Source: Tetradesmus obliquus
Lineage: Eukaryota; Chlorophyta; Chlorophyceae; Sphaeropleales; Scenedesmaceae
Length of the DNA: 64,000 nt
NCBI GenBank assembly: GCA_030272155.1
Contig: CP126194.1
Location: forward strand, 6,687,501 to 6,751,500
Direction of reading: 5' to 3'
Below the pieces are notes generated by a model that saw only the letters and a program-made list of their open reading frames with translations, was not told the DNA's origin and searched no databases. This document shows positions 12,009 to 23,425 of the stretch, piece by piece. The first letter of the stretch is position 1. Every line of letters starts with the position of its first letter. A program made the position numbers and the translations under genes.

Positions 12009-13470
12009 ATGGCTTCGCACACGACAATGAACCGTGCCTTCCAGGGCCAAAGATCTGCCTGCGCGCAGCGTGCCAGCCGCAATGTGCAGCGCTGCAGCAG
12101 GCTCCACGTCGTTGCACAGAAGGCAGCAGTCAGCGTCCCGCCTGCCTGGAACAAGCGAGTGGTCGTGCCAGAGGTGGAGCCCAGGACTACACCAAAGGTA
12201 CGTGGCAAAGCTGCCTGCTGGTGTGACGGGATGACGCCCTGAACAGGCTGGCAGCAGCATCAGGCTGTACTACTGCTGGCATGCATAATTCACCGTCCAT
12301 ATGTTGTATTAGGCCTAAGCAACAGCGCAGATGAACACTTATGTCATACCGCAGTCCTTCAGGACTGTGCACACTCCACCAAATAGCAGAGCACATGGAC
12401 TTGGAAGGCGGGCACACATGCAGCCAGGGCAGGCTTTGCAGCAGCTTTCATGCATTGCTAGCCCAGCAAAGCCTGCAACTAAATGCATGAAACATGTTTT
12501 CTGTCATCATGTATGTAACCGTGTAGCTTAGCCTCTCTGGCAGAGCTGAGCCATCCAGCATAGTCGCACACCATCGCTCTGTTTGAGACCTAGCAGCCCA
12601 GCAACCGCAACAAATGTTGTGCAGTTACATCATGTCACTTGCTGCATTGCAGTGTCCTGCAAGCATTCAGCAGCTGGCTGTAGCGCTACGCAAGCGCACT
12701 GCAGTATAATATACTTCCCTGCAAGCACTACCTGCACTCACTGCCTGTGCTCACCTCATGCAACCACCCTTCTCTTTTGCCGCGGCAGCCCTTCTCCATC
12801 CTGGGCTCCACGGGCAGCATCGGCACGACCTGCTGCACTCACCTCCTGCACTTGCTTTCCTGCAAACACTGCTTTAATCTTGGCGCCGCAGCCCTTCTCC
12901 ATCCTGGGCTCCACAAGGCTCTCCCTCAAAGCTGTACAGTCACTTCTCCTGCACTCACATTCCTGCACTCACATTCCTGCACTCACTTTCCTGCAAACAC
13001 TGCTGTTAATCTTGCCGCCGCAGCCCTTCTCCATCCTGGGCTCCACAGGCAGCATCGGCACGCAGACGCTGGACATCATCGCGGAGCACCCAGACAAGTT
13101 CTCACTGGTGGCGCTGGCAGCAGGCAGCAACGTGGAGCTGCTGGCGCAGCAGGTGCGGCGCAGGAATGCATGCTAGACTGTGCTAGCTATGCTGGGATGC
13201 AGCAGCGGGCGGTGGCAGATGCTAGCAGGCAGCAACGTGGAGCTGCTGGCGCAGCAGGTGCGGCGCAGGAATGCATGCTAGACTGTGCTAGCTATGCTGG
13301 GATGCAGCAGCGGGCGGTGGCAGATGCTAGCAGGCAGCAACGTGGAGCTGCTGGCGCAGCAGGTGCGGCGCAGGAATGTGTGCTAGACTGCACCAGTGGC
13401 AGGCCCAGCAGCCAATAGACAGCAGCGTGGAGCTGCTTTCGCAGCAGTCGAGAAGGGTCAGCACTGCTAC

Positions 13471-13504
<34 letters not shown>

Positions 13505-14538
13505 TGCAGGCGTCAGGCAGCAACGTGAAGCTGCTGGAGCAGCATGTGCGGCGGCTGGTGCTGCAGCTATGGCTGTTGTACGCACTGTCGTTTGTAGCAC
13601 TGGCAGCGGCATCAGCTGCTAGTAGACAGCTGTATGGAGCTGCTGGCGCAGCACGTGCTGGCGCGTGGCTGGCCCTGCTGCCACTATGTTAGCAGCACAG
13701 CTACCCAGTGCCTGCACTGCTGTATGCAGCAGCAGCTGGCAGCAGGCAGCTGTGTGGAGCTGCTGGCACAGCAGGTGCTGGTGTGGTTAAGGAATGAATA
13801 GAATGATGGCTGCTGCTTGTACAGGTCAGACAGGTGGTGCTGCCAGCACTGGTGGCAGCACTCGATGTAATGCCAGCAGCAGCGGCAGTAGTAGCAGCAG
13901 CAGCAGTTTTCAGCTGACACTTGTCAGCGGCACTGCACACAGCAGTAACAGCAACAGCCAGTTGACGTTGGGGCTGGGCTGTACTGTTCAAGCGCTGCCA
14001 TGCATGCGCCGATCGGCCAGTTCAAGTTTCATCTGGTGCCAGCCATGACGGCAGCAAGGTCGACAACTTTCACAAGTAGAGTCAAGTGAAAGTGATGCCG
14101 CGTCACATTTCTAGGGTTTTGAAAGTAACTGAGTTGAAACGGTTTGCTGCATTGCATCCTTACTGTTTTGCAGGTGCGCCAGTTCAAGCCCAAGATGGTG
14201 GCCATCAGGGACGCCAGCAAGGTCAAGCAGCTGCAGGAGCTGATCAAGGACGTGTCCCCGCAGCCGGAGATCCTTGTGGGTGACGAGGGCGCCGTGGAGG
14301 TGGGTTGACCATGTTTGACCATGTTTGACCAGATTTGACCAGATTTGACCAGGCCTTGACGGGCACCATGTGTTTGCTGCATGTGCAACTTGGTCAGAGT
14401 TGCTGCGTTTCCTACTTGTGACAGCCGTACGTGCTCTGATAGCCTTCCCGGGGCGCCTCATGAACTGCCTTGTCTGCTTTGTCACCTGTGCAGTGTCACG
14501 TTCCCACTGAAGCACTTAAGGACCCACCTCCTCTCACC

Positions 14539-14575
<37 letters not shown>

Positions 14576-15267
14576 ACCAGGTCGCCCGCCACCCGGACAT
14601 TGAGGCAGTCGTGACAGGCATTGTGGGCTGCGCGGGCCTGCTGCCGACAGTCGCTGCCATCAAGGCCGGCAAAGACATATGAAGCACTCAAACCTTCCTG
14701 ATCTCTCTCACCGTCCTGCCTCTGCTGCTGCTGCTGGTGCTGCTGCTGCCCCTGCACCAGGTCGCCCGCCACCCGGACATTGAGGCCGTAGTGACAGGCA
14801 TCGTCGGCTGTGCCGGCCTGCTGCCCACCGTAGCTGCCATCAAGGCTGGCAAAGACATCTGCCTGGCCAACAAAGAGACGCTGATTGCAGGCGGGCCCTT
14901 TGTGCTGCCGCTGGCGCAGCAGCACAACGTGCGCATCCTACCGGCTGACAGCGAGCACTCGGCCATCTTCCAGGTCATGCAGGGGCTGCCTGAGGGAGGC
15001 CTGCGCAGGTGGGTGCGTCATTGTTGTGTTATGTTGTAACGTTATTTTGTCGGTTGTAGAGGCCGACAGCGAGCACTCGACCATCTTCCAGGTCATGCAG
15101 GGGTTGTGCGAGGGGGGCCTGCGCAGGTGGGTGCGCCCCTTTTTGGCTGTTGATTGGGTGTAACGTGTTGGTTTGTATGTTTGGTTGGGCTTTGCCGTAG
15201 CCTCCCTTGTATATGTCAGCTCAAACCTTTGCGCAGAAGGCACGCAGATAAGCCACACATGACATGA

Positions 15268-15346
<79 letters not shown>

Positions 15347-18300
15347 GTCAATCAACTTGTGGTTTTCACTTGCAACATCATCCTGACTGCGTCTGGTGGC
15401 GTCGTCCGCGACTGGCCTGTTGAGAAGCTGGGCGAGGTCAACGTGTGTCACTGACCCTGCTGCTGCTGCTGCTGCTGCTGCTGCCATGCTTTCACAGATT
15501 CATCCTGACTGCGTCTGGTGGCGCCTTCCGCGACTGGCCCGTTGAGAAGCTGGGCAAGCTGACAGTGTGTCACTGACCCTGCTGCTGCTGCTGGCATGCT
15601 TACACAGGATCATCCTGACCGCGTCCGGTGGCGCCTTCCGCGACTGGCCTGTTGAGAAGCTGGGCAAGCTGACAGTGTGTCACTGACCCTGCTGCTGCTG
15701 CTGCCATGCTTTCACAGGATCATCCTCACCGCGTCTGGTGGCGCCTTCCGCGACTGGCCTGTTGAGAAGCTGGGCGAGGTCACTGTTGAGCAGGCCATCA
15801 CGCACCCCAACTGGTCCATGGGCAAGAAGATCACCATTGACAGCGCCACGCTCATGAACAAGGGCCTGGAGGTGAGGCACGGGGTTTGTTGTTTGTTGCA
15901 CAGGTTTGTTGTTCATTCCTGGGTTGAAAAGTTGATGTGTGAAGCTTGTGGGCTGCGCGTGATGATGTAGGCAGAGGCTCAGCAGTATCATATCCGCGTT
16001 GCTGATGATAAGGGCCTGGTAATGTGGCATCATCATAATGCTGCCTTGCTGACACGCCGACTGGTGGTGCTGCTGCTGCTGCCGCCAGTTAACCAGGCAC
16101 ACTACCTGTACGGCATGCGACTGCCCTTCTAACGCACGAACTGCTGCTGCTGCTGCTGCCGCTGCCAGGTCATCGAGGCGCACTACCTGTACGGCGTTGA
16201 CTATGACAACATTGAGATCGTGATCCACCCCCAGAGCATCGTGCACTCCATGATTGAGACGGCCGACTCGTCGGTGCTGGCACAGGTGGGGTGCATGACA
16301 TGGGACACATGGCATGGGACACATGACATGGGACACACAGCATACGACGCATCCATGTGACACTTGATAGGGGACACATGGCATGGAACACATGGTACAG
16401 GACACATGACATGCGACACATGATACGGGTTTTGACTTGGGACACATGATGTGGGGAACACAGCGTCATGCACTCCACGATTGAGACGGTTGACTCGTCA
16501 GTGCTGGCACAGGTGGGATGCGTTGCTGGCATGCTGCAGCGTACAGAACACAGGCCCAGTAAAATGTGTCATGCAGGCTGGCCTCGCCTAACTGTGTTGC
16601 ACACCGTCACGCAGGTGACTTGTCAGTGTGCAGGCAGCAGTCACATTGGCCTCAGTCTATGTGTCAGTGGTGCCCAGCTTCTGCTCTCAGCTGAGCTGGT
16701 TCGATGCAAGAGCACGCCTCTCATGTTGCTCCCATTGCACCGCTCGCCCTTTGCTGCCCTCCTCTGCACTTTGGTATGCCTGAACTTGTGCAGCTGGGCT
16801 GGCCGGACATGCGGCTGCCCATCATGTGCACCACGCCACTGCTGTGGCGCCACGCTCTCTCTCACCACCCCAATGTGTTTTCATTGCTGCAACGTCAATG
16901 CTACAACCTGTGCAGCTGGGCTGGCCGGACATGCGGCTGCCCATCATGTACACCATGCCACTGCTGCTGCCGTGCTGCCCCGTCACCACTCCAACATGTC
17001 TGTGTTTGTTTCATCGTTGCAATCATTGCAGCTGGGCTGGCCGGACATGCGGCTGCCCATCATGTACACCATGTCATTGTGCCACGCCACACATCCATCA
17101 TCACCATCCTATGTGTTGTTTCCATCCTTACAACTTCACACCCGCAGCTGGGCTGGCCGGACATGCGGCTGCCCATCATGTACACCATGTCGTGGCCGGA
17201 GCGCGTCAACACCAGCGAGGTGACCTGGCCCCGCCTGGACTTCTCCAAGGCCAGCAGCCTCACCTTCAAGGCCCCGGACCACGCCAAGTACCCCAGCATG
17301 AACGTGGCGTACGCGGCGGGCAGGGCGGGCGGCACCATGACCGGCGTGCTGAGCGCAGCAAACGAGCAGGTGCGAGGAGCTTGGTGGTGTTTTTTTGTGG
17401 GGCGTGTGTTTAATGGCACAGCGTGTGTTGCGTTTATGGCATGGTTAGCTGGTTGTGGTGTTGACCTGGCCCCGCCTGGACTTCTCCAAGGCAAGCAGCC
17501 TCACCTTCAAGGCCCCGGACCATGCCAAGTACCCCAGCATGAACGTGGCGTACGCAGCGGGCAGGGCGGGCGGCACCATGACTGGCGTGCTGAGCGCAGC
17601 AAACGAGCAGGTGCGGCAGGGTTTCAGGGTATTGTGTGTTCTAATGTTGTGCAGGTTGTTGGTGGTTGAGCGCTGAATGAGCAGGTGTGTGTATGCCAGA
17701 CCACGCCAAGTACCCCAGCATGAACGTGGCGTATGCGGCGGGTAGGGCGGGTGGCACCATGACCGGTGTGCTGAGCGCAGCAAACGAGCAGGTGCGAGGA
17801 GCTGGGTGGTGTGTTTGTGGGTCATGTGTTCAATGGCACAGCGTGTGTGGCGTTTATGGCATGGCTTGCTGGTCGTTGTGTTGGGCTGGCCCCGCCTGGA
17901 CTTCTCCAAGGCAAGCAGCCTCACCTTCAAGGCGCCAGACCACGCCAAGTACCCCAGCATGAATGTGGCGTACGCGGCGGGCAGGGCGGGCGGCACCATG
18001 ACTGGCGTGCTCAGCGCAGCAAACGAGCAGGTAGGGGGCGTGCGGGTTGAGTGGGCTGGCGGCACAGTGGCCGGCGTGCTCAGTGCGGCTACGAGTCGGT
18101 GCAGACGTTCATTTCATCCCTATCCACCTCTCCAGACCCCCAAAAATGAGGTCCGCAGAACACGCTGAAAATGGGTGCAAAACTTTTTCTCCCTATAGAC
18201 CTCCAGGTCGGCTGACTGGACAGAATGCCGACGTGTGCTCCTAACACTGCTGTGTGATGCTGCTGCTGCTCCTTGCAGTTGGTGCCAATGCTCATCCACC

Positions 18301-18678
18301 ACCGCTCTCACACTTCTGTGCGATTCTTCTTCTGCTGCCTGCAGTCTGTGCAGATGTTGATTGACCACCAGGTCGGCTACCTGGACAGTATGCTGGCGTG
18401 TTGTCCCAGGATGCTGACGTCGTATGTCTCTTTATCTGTCCTGTCTTGCTGTCTGGCAGTCCGTGCAGATGTTCATCGACCACCAAATCGGCTACCTGGA
18501 CATCATGAAGCTCAACGAGGCCTGCTGCGAGGCACACGAAAAGGAGCTGGTGTCGATGCCAAACCTGGAGGAGATTGTGCACTACGACCAGTGGGCGCGG
18601 CGCTGGGTGAAGGAGGCAGTGGACAGTGGCAAGTTCAAGCCGAAAGTGGCTGTGCAGGCGGCAACAGCAGCAGCCTAA
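12009..18678 (+). CDS. DXR: 1-deoxy-D-xylulose 5-phosphate reductoisomerase, plastid
   Basis: DXR converts DXP to MEP with NADPH, the committed step of the plastid MEP isoprenoid pathway. Eight exons (12009-12197, 13024-13152, 14174-14299, 14761-15008, 15718-15871, 16169-16285, 17148-17369, 18460-18678) sum to 1404 nt, or 467 residues, the normal plant length. The first ~63 residues are Ser/Arg/Ala-rich with few acids, a transit peptide. The NADPH-binding [13 protein letters not shown] is near residues 67-79. The metal ligands ADSEHS (D211, E213) and MNKGLE (E282) are present, as are [31 protein letters not shown] and [12 protein letters not shown]. All catalytic motifs are intact, so the gene looks functional. 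Introns carry many extra partial copies of exon edges (listed separately). I chose exons that keep both junctions and the frame. Confidence 0.96.
12787..12925 (+). repeat. Partial copies of DXR exon 2 acceptor edge
   Basis: Two fragments at about 12780-12827 and 12885-12915 repeat the intron end (GCCGCAGCC) and the first 30-40 nt of exon 2 (CCCTTCTCCATCCTGGGCTC). They lose similarity before the rest of the exon. The complete exon starts at 13024. These are intronic decoys: neither has a matching donor, and neither continues into the NADPH-binding region. Confidence 0.9.
13100..13800 (+). repeat. Tandem copies of DXR exon 2 donor edge
   Basis: The 3' part of exon 2 encoding [14 protein letters not shown] plus its donor is repeated. 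Two close copies, about 100 bp apart, end near 13261 and 13370. More diverged ones occur around 13420-13445, 13513-13560, 13615-13660 and 13740-13790. Similarity falls with distance from the authentic exon. The block also contains a short CAG run (13479-13503). Confidence 0.85.
14300..14353 (+). repeat. 10-bp minisatellite TTTGACCANN
   Basis: Five consecutive units of the type GTTTGACCAT/GATTTGACCA begin immediately after the donor of DXR exon 3 at 14300. Confidence 0.85.
14581..14682 (+). repeat. Partial copy of DXR exon 4 acceptor edge
   Basis: A CTG run, CACCAG and the first ~100 nt of exon 4 (reading [20 protein letters not shown] and on to KAGKDI) are duplicated 180 bp upstream of the real exon at 14761. 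The copy then hits an in-frame TGA at 14680-14682, so it cannot replace exon 4. Differences from the real exon are mostly synonymous third positions. Confidence 0.92.
15060..15135 (+). repeat. Partial copy of DXR exon 4 donor edge
   Basis: The end of exon 4, from ADSEHS to GGLRR with the donor GTGGGTGCG, is repeated in the following intron. It has a few substitutions, for example CEGG in place of PEGG. A second potential donor is thereby created at 15129. Confidence 0.9.
15268..15345 (+). repeat. (GCC)n-(GCT)n triplet array in DXR intron 4
   Basis: About sixteen GCC triplets run directly into about nine GCT/CTG triplets, immediately upstream of the first decoy copy of exon 5. Confidence 0.9.
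15346..15717 (+). repeat. Three extra copies of DXR exon 5 acceptor edge
   Basis: Each unit of about 105-120 bp comprises a CTG run, CATGCTTTCACAG or similar, then ~60 nt of exon 5 encoding [18 protein letters not shown], then GTGTGTCACTGACC and another CTG run. Copies begin near 15370, 15500 and 15608. The authentic exon follows at 15718 and alone continues into the substrate-binding segment. The first copy is the most diverged (GGVVRDW). Confidence 0.93.
16070..16168 (+). repeat. Partial copy of DXR exon 6 acceptor edge
   Basis: A CTG run, GCCGCCAG and the segment CACACTACCTGTACGGC near 16085-16120 mimic the start of exon 6 (GTCATCGAGGCGCACTACCT) at 16169, which is preceded by its own CTG run. 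Confidence 0.85.
16290..16462 (+). repeat. GGGACACATGRCAT minisatellite in DXR intron 6
   Basis: About ten imperfect 14-16 bp units of the GACACATG type follow the donor of exon 6. Confidence 0.85.
16463..16520 (+). repeat. Partial copy of DXR exon 6 donor edge
   Basis: The stretch reads [14 protein letters not shown] followed by GTGGGATGC. It copies the last ~45 nt of exon 6 ([14 protein letters not shown]) and its donor, placed after the minisatellite. Confidence 0.9.
16785..17147 (+). repeat. Three extra copies of DXR exon 7 acceptor edge
   Basis: The acceptor plus the first ~40 nt encoding [11 protein letters not shown](Y/C)T recurs near 16795, 16916 and 17033 before the authentic exon at 17148. 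Each copy carries a CAG acceptor, so three alternative 3' splice sites exist. Only the last continues into [11 protein letters not shown]. Confidence 0.93.
17456..18110 (+). repeat. Three extra copies of DXR exon 7 body and donor edge
   Basis: The segment encoding [20 protein letters not shown] through [13 protein letters not shown] plus donor recurs at about 17461-17611, 17697-17791 and 17888-18031, with a scrap near 18055-18095. Intervening intron is copied too (around 17395-17450 and 17815-17880), so the unit is exon plus intron, about 200-420 bp. Copies differ mainly at synonymous positions. Confidence 0.93.
18195..18420 (+). repeat. Extra copies of DXR exon 8 acceptor edge
   Basis: At 18345-18392 the sequence reads [16 protein letters not shown] after a CAG acceptor, close to the authentic [16 protein letters not shown] at 18460. 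A more decayed copy lies near 18198-18235. Each includes part of the upstream intron. Confidence 0.88.
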
Positions 18679-18689
18679 GGGTTGTTTGG

Positions 18690-19260
18690 ACACTTACCCT
18701 AAGCAGGGTTGTGGCGGGAGCGGTTGAGAGCGGTTGAGAGCGGCAGGCGGCAACCGCAGCAGCATAAACAGCCGCAGGGCTGCGGTGCACGTGTGTTTGC
18801 TGTGGTGGGTGGTGCTGGGTGAAGGAGGCTGTTGAGAGTGGCAAGTTCAAGCCGAAAGTGGCTGTGCAGGCAGCAACAGCAGCAGCCTAAGGGTTGTGTT
18901 ACCGCTAATTAGGGTTGTGGCAGGAGCTGTGGAGAGAGGCAAGTTCAAGCCGCGTGTCGCGGTGCAGGCGGCAACAGCAGCAGCCTGATTATACCCCAGT
19001 TCAGTGCTTTGATGCTGTTTGCGGGAGCTGGGAGGGCAGAGAGTTGAAGCCCTCCCAGAGCAGGGGCTGTGCAGGCGGCGACAGCAGCAGCATTACTGAT
19101 GCTTCGCGGCTCAGCTGGATCTACAGCTGCTGCTGCTGCTGCTGCTGCTGTGGCAGATAGCTGCCAGCAGTGCTTGTAGTGCTTTTGCGGCCTGGGTGAG
19201 GGGTGCAGCAGGCTGTTAACAGCGGACATGCAGGGCGCAGCCGCAGCAGCTGCTGATGCA
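18690..19260 (+). repeat. Four progressively decayed copies of the DXR C-terminal segment
   Basis: After the stop at 18676-18678, copies of the last coding ~60-75 nt ([16 protein letters not shown] plus stop) appear at about 18822-18890, 18935-18988 and 19040-19095, with a remnant around 19200-19250. The first is almost identical and keeps its TAA. The second has [11 protein letters not shown] with TGA, the third only traces. These lie downstream of the gene and are not exons. Confidence 0.85.
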
Positions 19261-22117
19261 CAGTAGCTCGTCAACAGCTCTGTTGACGGTGGGCACGTTA
19301 CGTGGCAGGCTGTGGCATGGCAGCTTGCTGCTGCGCAGCAGGCAGGCAATTTGCGCGCTCAGCCTGAGCGATGGCGGTTTGCATCTGATGTTTGTGTAGG
19401 CATGTGCATTTTGGTGGGCTGCTGCCAGCCATGGCTTGCTGTAGCAGGAGTACAGCTGCACAGGAGTTGTCTTTGTGGACTGACCGCATCCAAGGCCAGG
19501 GCCGCCATGCAGCAGCTGCTAATATATCATCGATGGGCAGCGTTGACTGGGGCAGTTGCAGGCAGCAGTAGCTGCATGCAGCTATTCACATGGAAGTTCA
19601 TGGGTTGTGGTATGCACAGCCAGCAGACCGGCAGTGTTGTGTGGAGGACGTGTGCAGGGCAGCAGCAGCTGGTGTCAGTGAGTGAGTGTGAGTGGGCTGC
19701 GGCGCATCGCAACACACAGCGTGCGTGCATTGGCAGCAATGCATGCATGTGTGGGTGCAGCGGTGGCACCCAGCTGATGTGGTTGATTTAGTGCTTAGCT
19801 GTCTAGGTTGATTGCGCACTGGCAGGATTGCTGCCAGTAGTAGCACGTGCTTGTATCGTGAACAGCGTGTAAGCATTGACACTGTGAATTATGAAGGTGT
19901 CCCTGGTCGTGCTGCTGCAAGAGGTCAGGGTTTGCCCGCAGTTTTCAAACATTGGATACCAAAATTTGCAAGCACAGCGTGCCTAGCCGTTGAACATCGC
20001 ATCATCATCAGAGTACAAATCAAGCATAGCAAGAACTGCAGGTTGATGCCTGACAAAGACGATCCCTTCTTTACAGAGGTAGCCCATATGGATATGGATA
20101 TGGATGCATGTGCGTGCCACACAAAACACGCCATATTTGCAGGACAACAAGGCTACGCAACGTTGTGCACAACCAGGCCAACGCCCCAAAACAACAAGAA
20201 CGCATGCTATGAATGGGAAACAGGAAGGTGCAAACCAGCTGAGGCAGTCATCTGCTGTACTGCAAGCAAGATGGACAGCAACGCAATTGTAACGACAGGA
20301 AGCACTAGCCAGGTATGGCGTGCCAGATAGCACAGCCAGCAACCAGCCATGTAACAAGTGCCGTGTGGTCCGCAGCAGCGCCAGCACCACTTTTGGATGG
20401 GAACCCACGCTCAGCTCCTAACCAGGCTAGTCAGTTCTCTACGTTATTATGGTTTAGGTGGTGGTGCAGCGGGAGGGCCACATGCAGACGGCAACACCAC
20501 AGCTGCTGCCAGATGCTGCCAAAATGCACTGACCGCGGGTTGTACAAAGCCTTTGCTCTTCCAACCAGAGCACGTTCGTCCTGCTGCTGCCACCCTCACA
20601 ATGACCCACAACAGAACCCAGATCACACAGCAGAGACGCAGACATTGACTGCGCCAGCGCTGTAAATGCTGCTGATGTTGTTGCCGGTACCAAAGCTACC
20701 AAACCTCGACTCACCATATCTACTGATGGCACGCACAGCCGCCGGCACGTCTAGCAGTGCCACTGCACGCAGGCAACACATGCGCAATCAGCAGGCAGAC
20801 CTGTCCAAGGATCATGGTGCTGCTGCACCCAACAAAAACTCGCCAATGCCTGGATCACAACACACCTGCTGGGCAAAAGCCCACTGCATGCACACACTTG
20901 TTTGAAAGCAGCGCGCAAGTGGAACTGCTGCTGGCAAAGCCCAAGGTGTAACGCCTTTCCAATCCACCTTCAACTCTGGCAAGAACCCTGGAACATCGAA
21001 CCACACTATCCTTTCCACGTATGAAAGCAGCAGCACATGCGGGCTTGCACTGCCTCAAGCATGCCTGGGGGCCCTGTATGTTGTGCCACAGACGCGCAGA
21101 ATCCCGCAAAAGCCACTAGAAGTGGCATAATCTTAAATAAAAGCTCCCACCGGCAGCCAAATCAGCCACACCAGCACTGCATGTGGCTGCCCACTGCAGA
21201 CACACTGTGCAAACCCCTGATACCCATGTCTGCAGCACATACTGCTGCTGCTGTCGCTGCTGTGTTGATTGATTGCCACGTTGCTTTGTAAGCCCACACA
21301 AAACCTGTGTCTGCTGCCCAGACTGCCGCTGCCGCTGCTGCTGTGTTGCGTGAATCAAAGCGATCAGCAGATTTATCCAATGTGTTGCACTGCCCTCTGT
21401 CAGAAAAGCAACTCCCATATATCTCACGCACGGCTGAACCTGTATTGCCTGCTATTACTGTTGCTCGCGGAACATAGAGTCCCAGCAACTATGAAATTCA
21501 GCCACATCATATACATGCATGTGCCTGCTGCCCAACAACACAATGCCCAATCCCTTGCATCGCCCGCACCCACTGCACAGGCAGCAACCCTGAAACGTGC
21601 CAAGGCTGCTGCGCATGCGCAAGCCCTAAGCAGCAGCAGCAGCATCTCTGATTGATGCTGGCATGCGGCGCGCTCAAACAGTCACCATGTGCCTGCTCAT
21701 CCCTCTGTGAAAGCAAGCAGGCACAGCCTTTTGTTGCACAACAGCATGAAAGCATCCAGCACACATCCTTGCAGGCATGCGGACGTACACCAGCCACATA
21801 TGTACAATAACAAAACGCAGCACTAGTCAACGCACAACCCTATACAGCCTATTTGAAACTGTGTAGGCACACAGCACATGTGTATGCACACACAACAGCG
21901 CAGGGCACGGTACCTTTAATGCTCAAACACGCCAACCCTGCCAGTCCATCTGACCACTCTTTTCGAAGCACAACCTCCGCCTCCCCAACTTGCACAGACA
22001 CCCCAGCTCACACCACTGGCGTCAGCAGCAAACGCACGGGGCAGCACACAAAACGCACGTGCTCTTGTACCGCCTAACCCACCTGCCGCCTTGCCAGCTG
22101 GCTGCTGCTGCTGCTGC
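19260..22117. other. No gene recognised between DXR tail copies and KCS
   Basis: Open stretches exist but none shows a family motif or a splice-consistent chain. One frame near 20205-20300 is Cys-rich (ACYEWETGRCKPAEAVICC) and faintly recalls a Gag zinc knuckle, too weakly to call. The side nearest 22117 is the 3' flank of the minus-strand KCS gene. Confidence 0.45.
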
Positions 22118-23373
22118 TCACTGCATTGCCTCATCCCCCTCCTCAATCACCTCCACATCCACATCCTGCTGCAGGTGCTGCAGATCCTCCTCAGGCACAC
22201 AGCCAGAGCCAATCGCAACCAAACTGTTGCGCTGGCTCATGCTGGGCATGCGCCTGATGCTCCTGCTGCTCATCAGCGGCCTCTGGCTGTACTGCTGGCT
22301 GAACTGCTGACTCATCAAAGGCCGGCTGAAGGACGCGGGCCGGTCCTGGTCGGAAATCTTCTCGGCGATGTCCGGCGCCTCGAACGCCGATCCGCCGAAT
22401 TCGCCGTCCGCGGGCCCGCCGACTCCGGGCTTCGCGAAGACGGTCTCCTCCTCCTCGCGGACCGCGGCAACGGGCACGGCCTCGGGCTCGGGTGCTGCGG
22501 GTGCTGCCTCGGCAGCAGTCTCTCCTGCTGCTGCTGCTGCTGCCTTTGCGGCCTTGGCTGCGCGAGCAGCCTTAGCGGAGGCCTCCAATTGGTCCAGCTC
22601 CACCCACATGGCAGCAACATCGAAGCCCTCCCAGGCCTTGTGTGCGGTGGTGATGCTCTTGTTGGCGATCATGACGCTGCACAGAGTGACCGCAGCAGCC
22701 GTACAGTGCGCAGGCGGTGCACAGTCAGATAGAGCACGTGGAGAGCATGTCACATGCACGGGCTGCTTGCTGCGTTTGACATCAGGCGGACGTCTGGTGT
22801 GATATGCAACATGTCATTTGCTCATGTTACGTGACACGTCAGGCAGACGTCCGGGTGATGTGTAACATGTCATTTGCTCATGTACCATGTTACACGACAT
22901 GGTGAATGCCACATTACATAACACATTATATAACAATGCTGCCGACCACCTGCTGTTGAACTTGAAGCCGCTGCCAAAGGCCAGCTGCCACACGCGCTTG
23001 CCCGCAGCCACGCCCTGGAAGGTCTCAATGTACGCCAGCTCGTACCACACACTGCGGCAGCAGCAGCAGCAGCAGCAGCAGCAAAGGGATCAGTGGTATT
23101 GCTCAAGCACTCCAGGCACAAACATAACCCAGCTCGTACCATTCAAGATGGTGCCAGGACCAACGTGCAACTGTCCTCTCTCAAAAATTAACAGTGTTAT
23201 AACAGTGCTGTAGCAATGTTATAACAGTGGTATAACAGTGGTATAACAGCAAAAAAAACACGCACCTGGTGCTGCTGGTGTTGCCGAAGCGGAACAGGCT
23301 GGCCCTGCTGGGCTCCACCTGGGGCCTGGTCAGCTTCAGCTCCTTCTCAAGGCCATCGATGATGCCGCGCCCA

Positions 23374-23425
<52 letters not shown>

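Noticed and set aside
14581..14682. First copy of DXR exon 4 as the real exon
   Set aside because: It reads into an in-frame TGA and lacks the second half with the metal-binding ADSEHS. The copy at 14761 is complete.
20150..20660. Retrotransposon Gag-like Cys-rich segments
   Set aside because: Cys/His spacing fits only across frame changes and no polymerase, integrase or terminal repeat is visible nearby.
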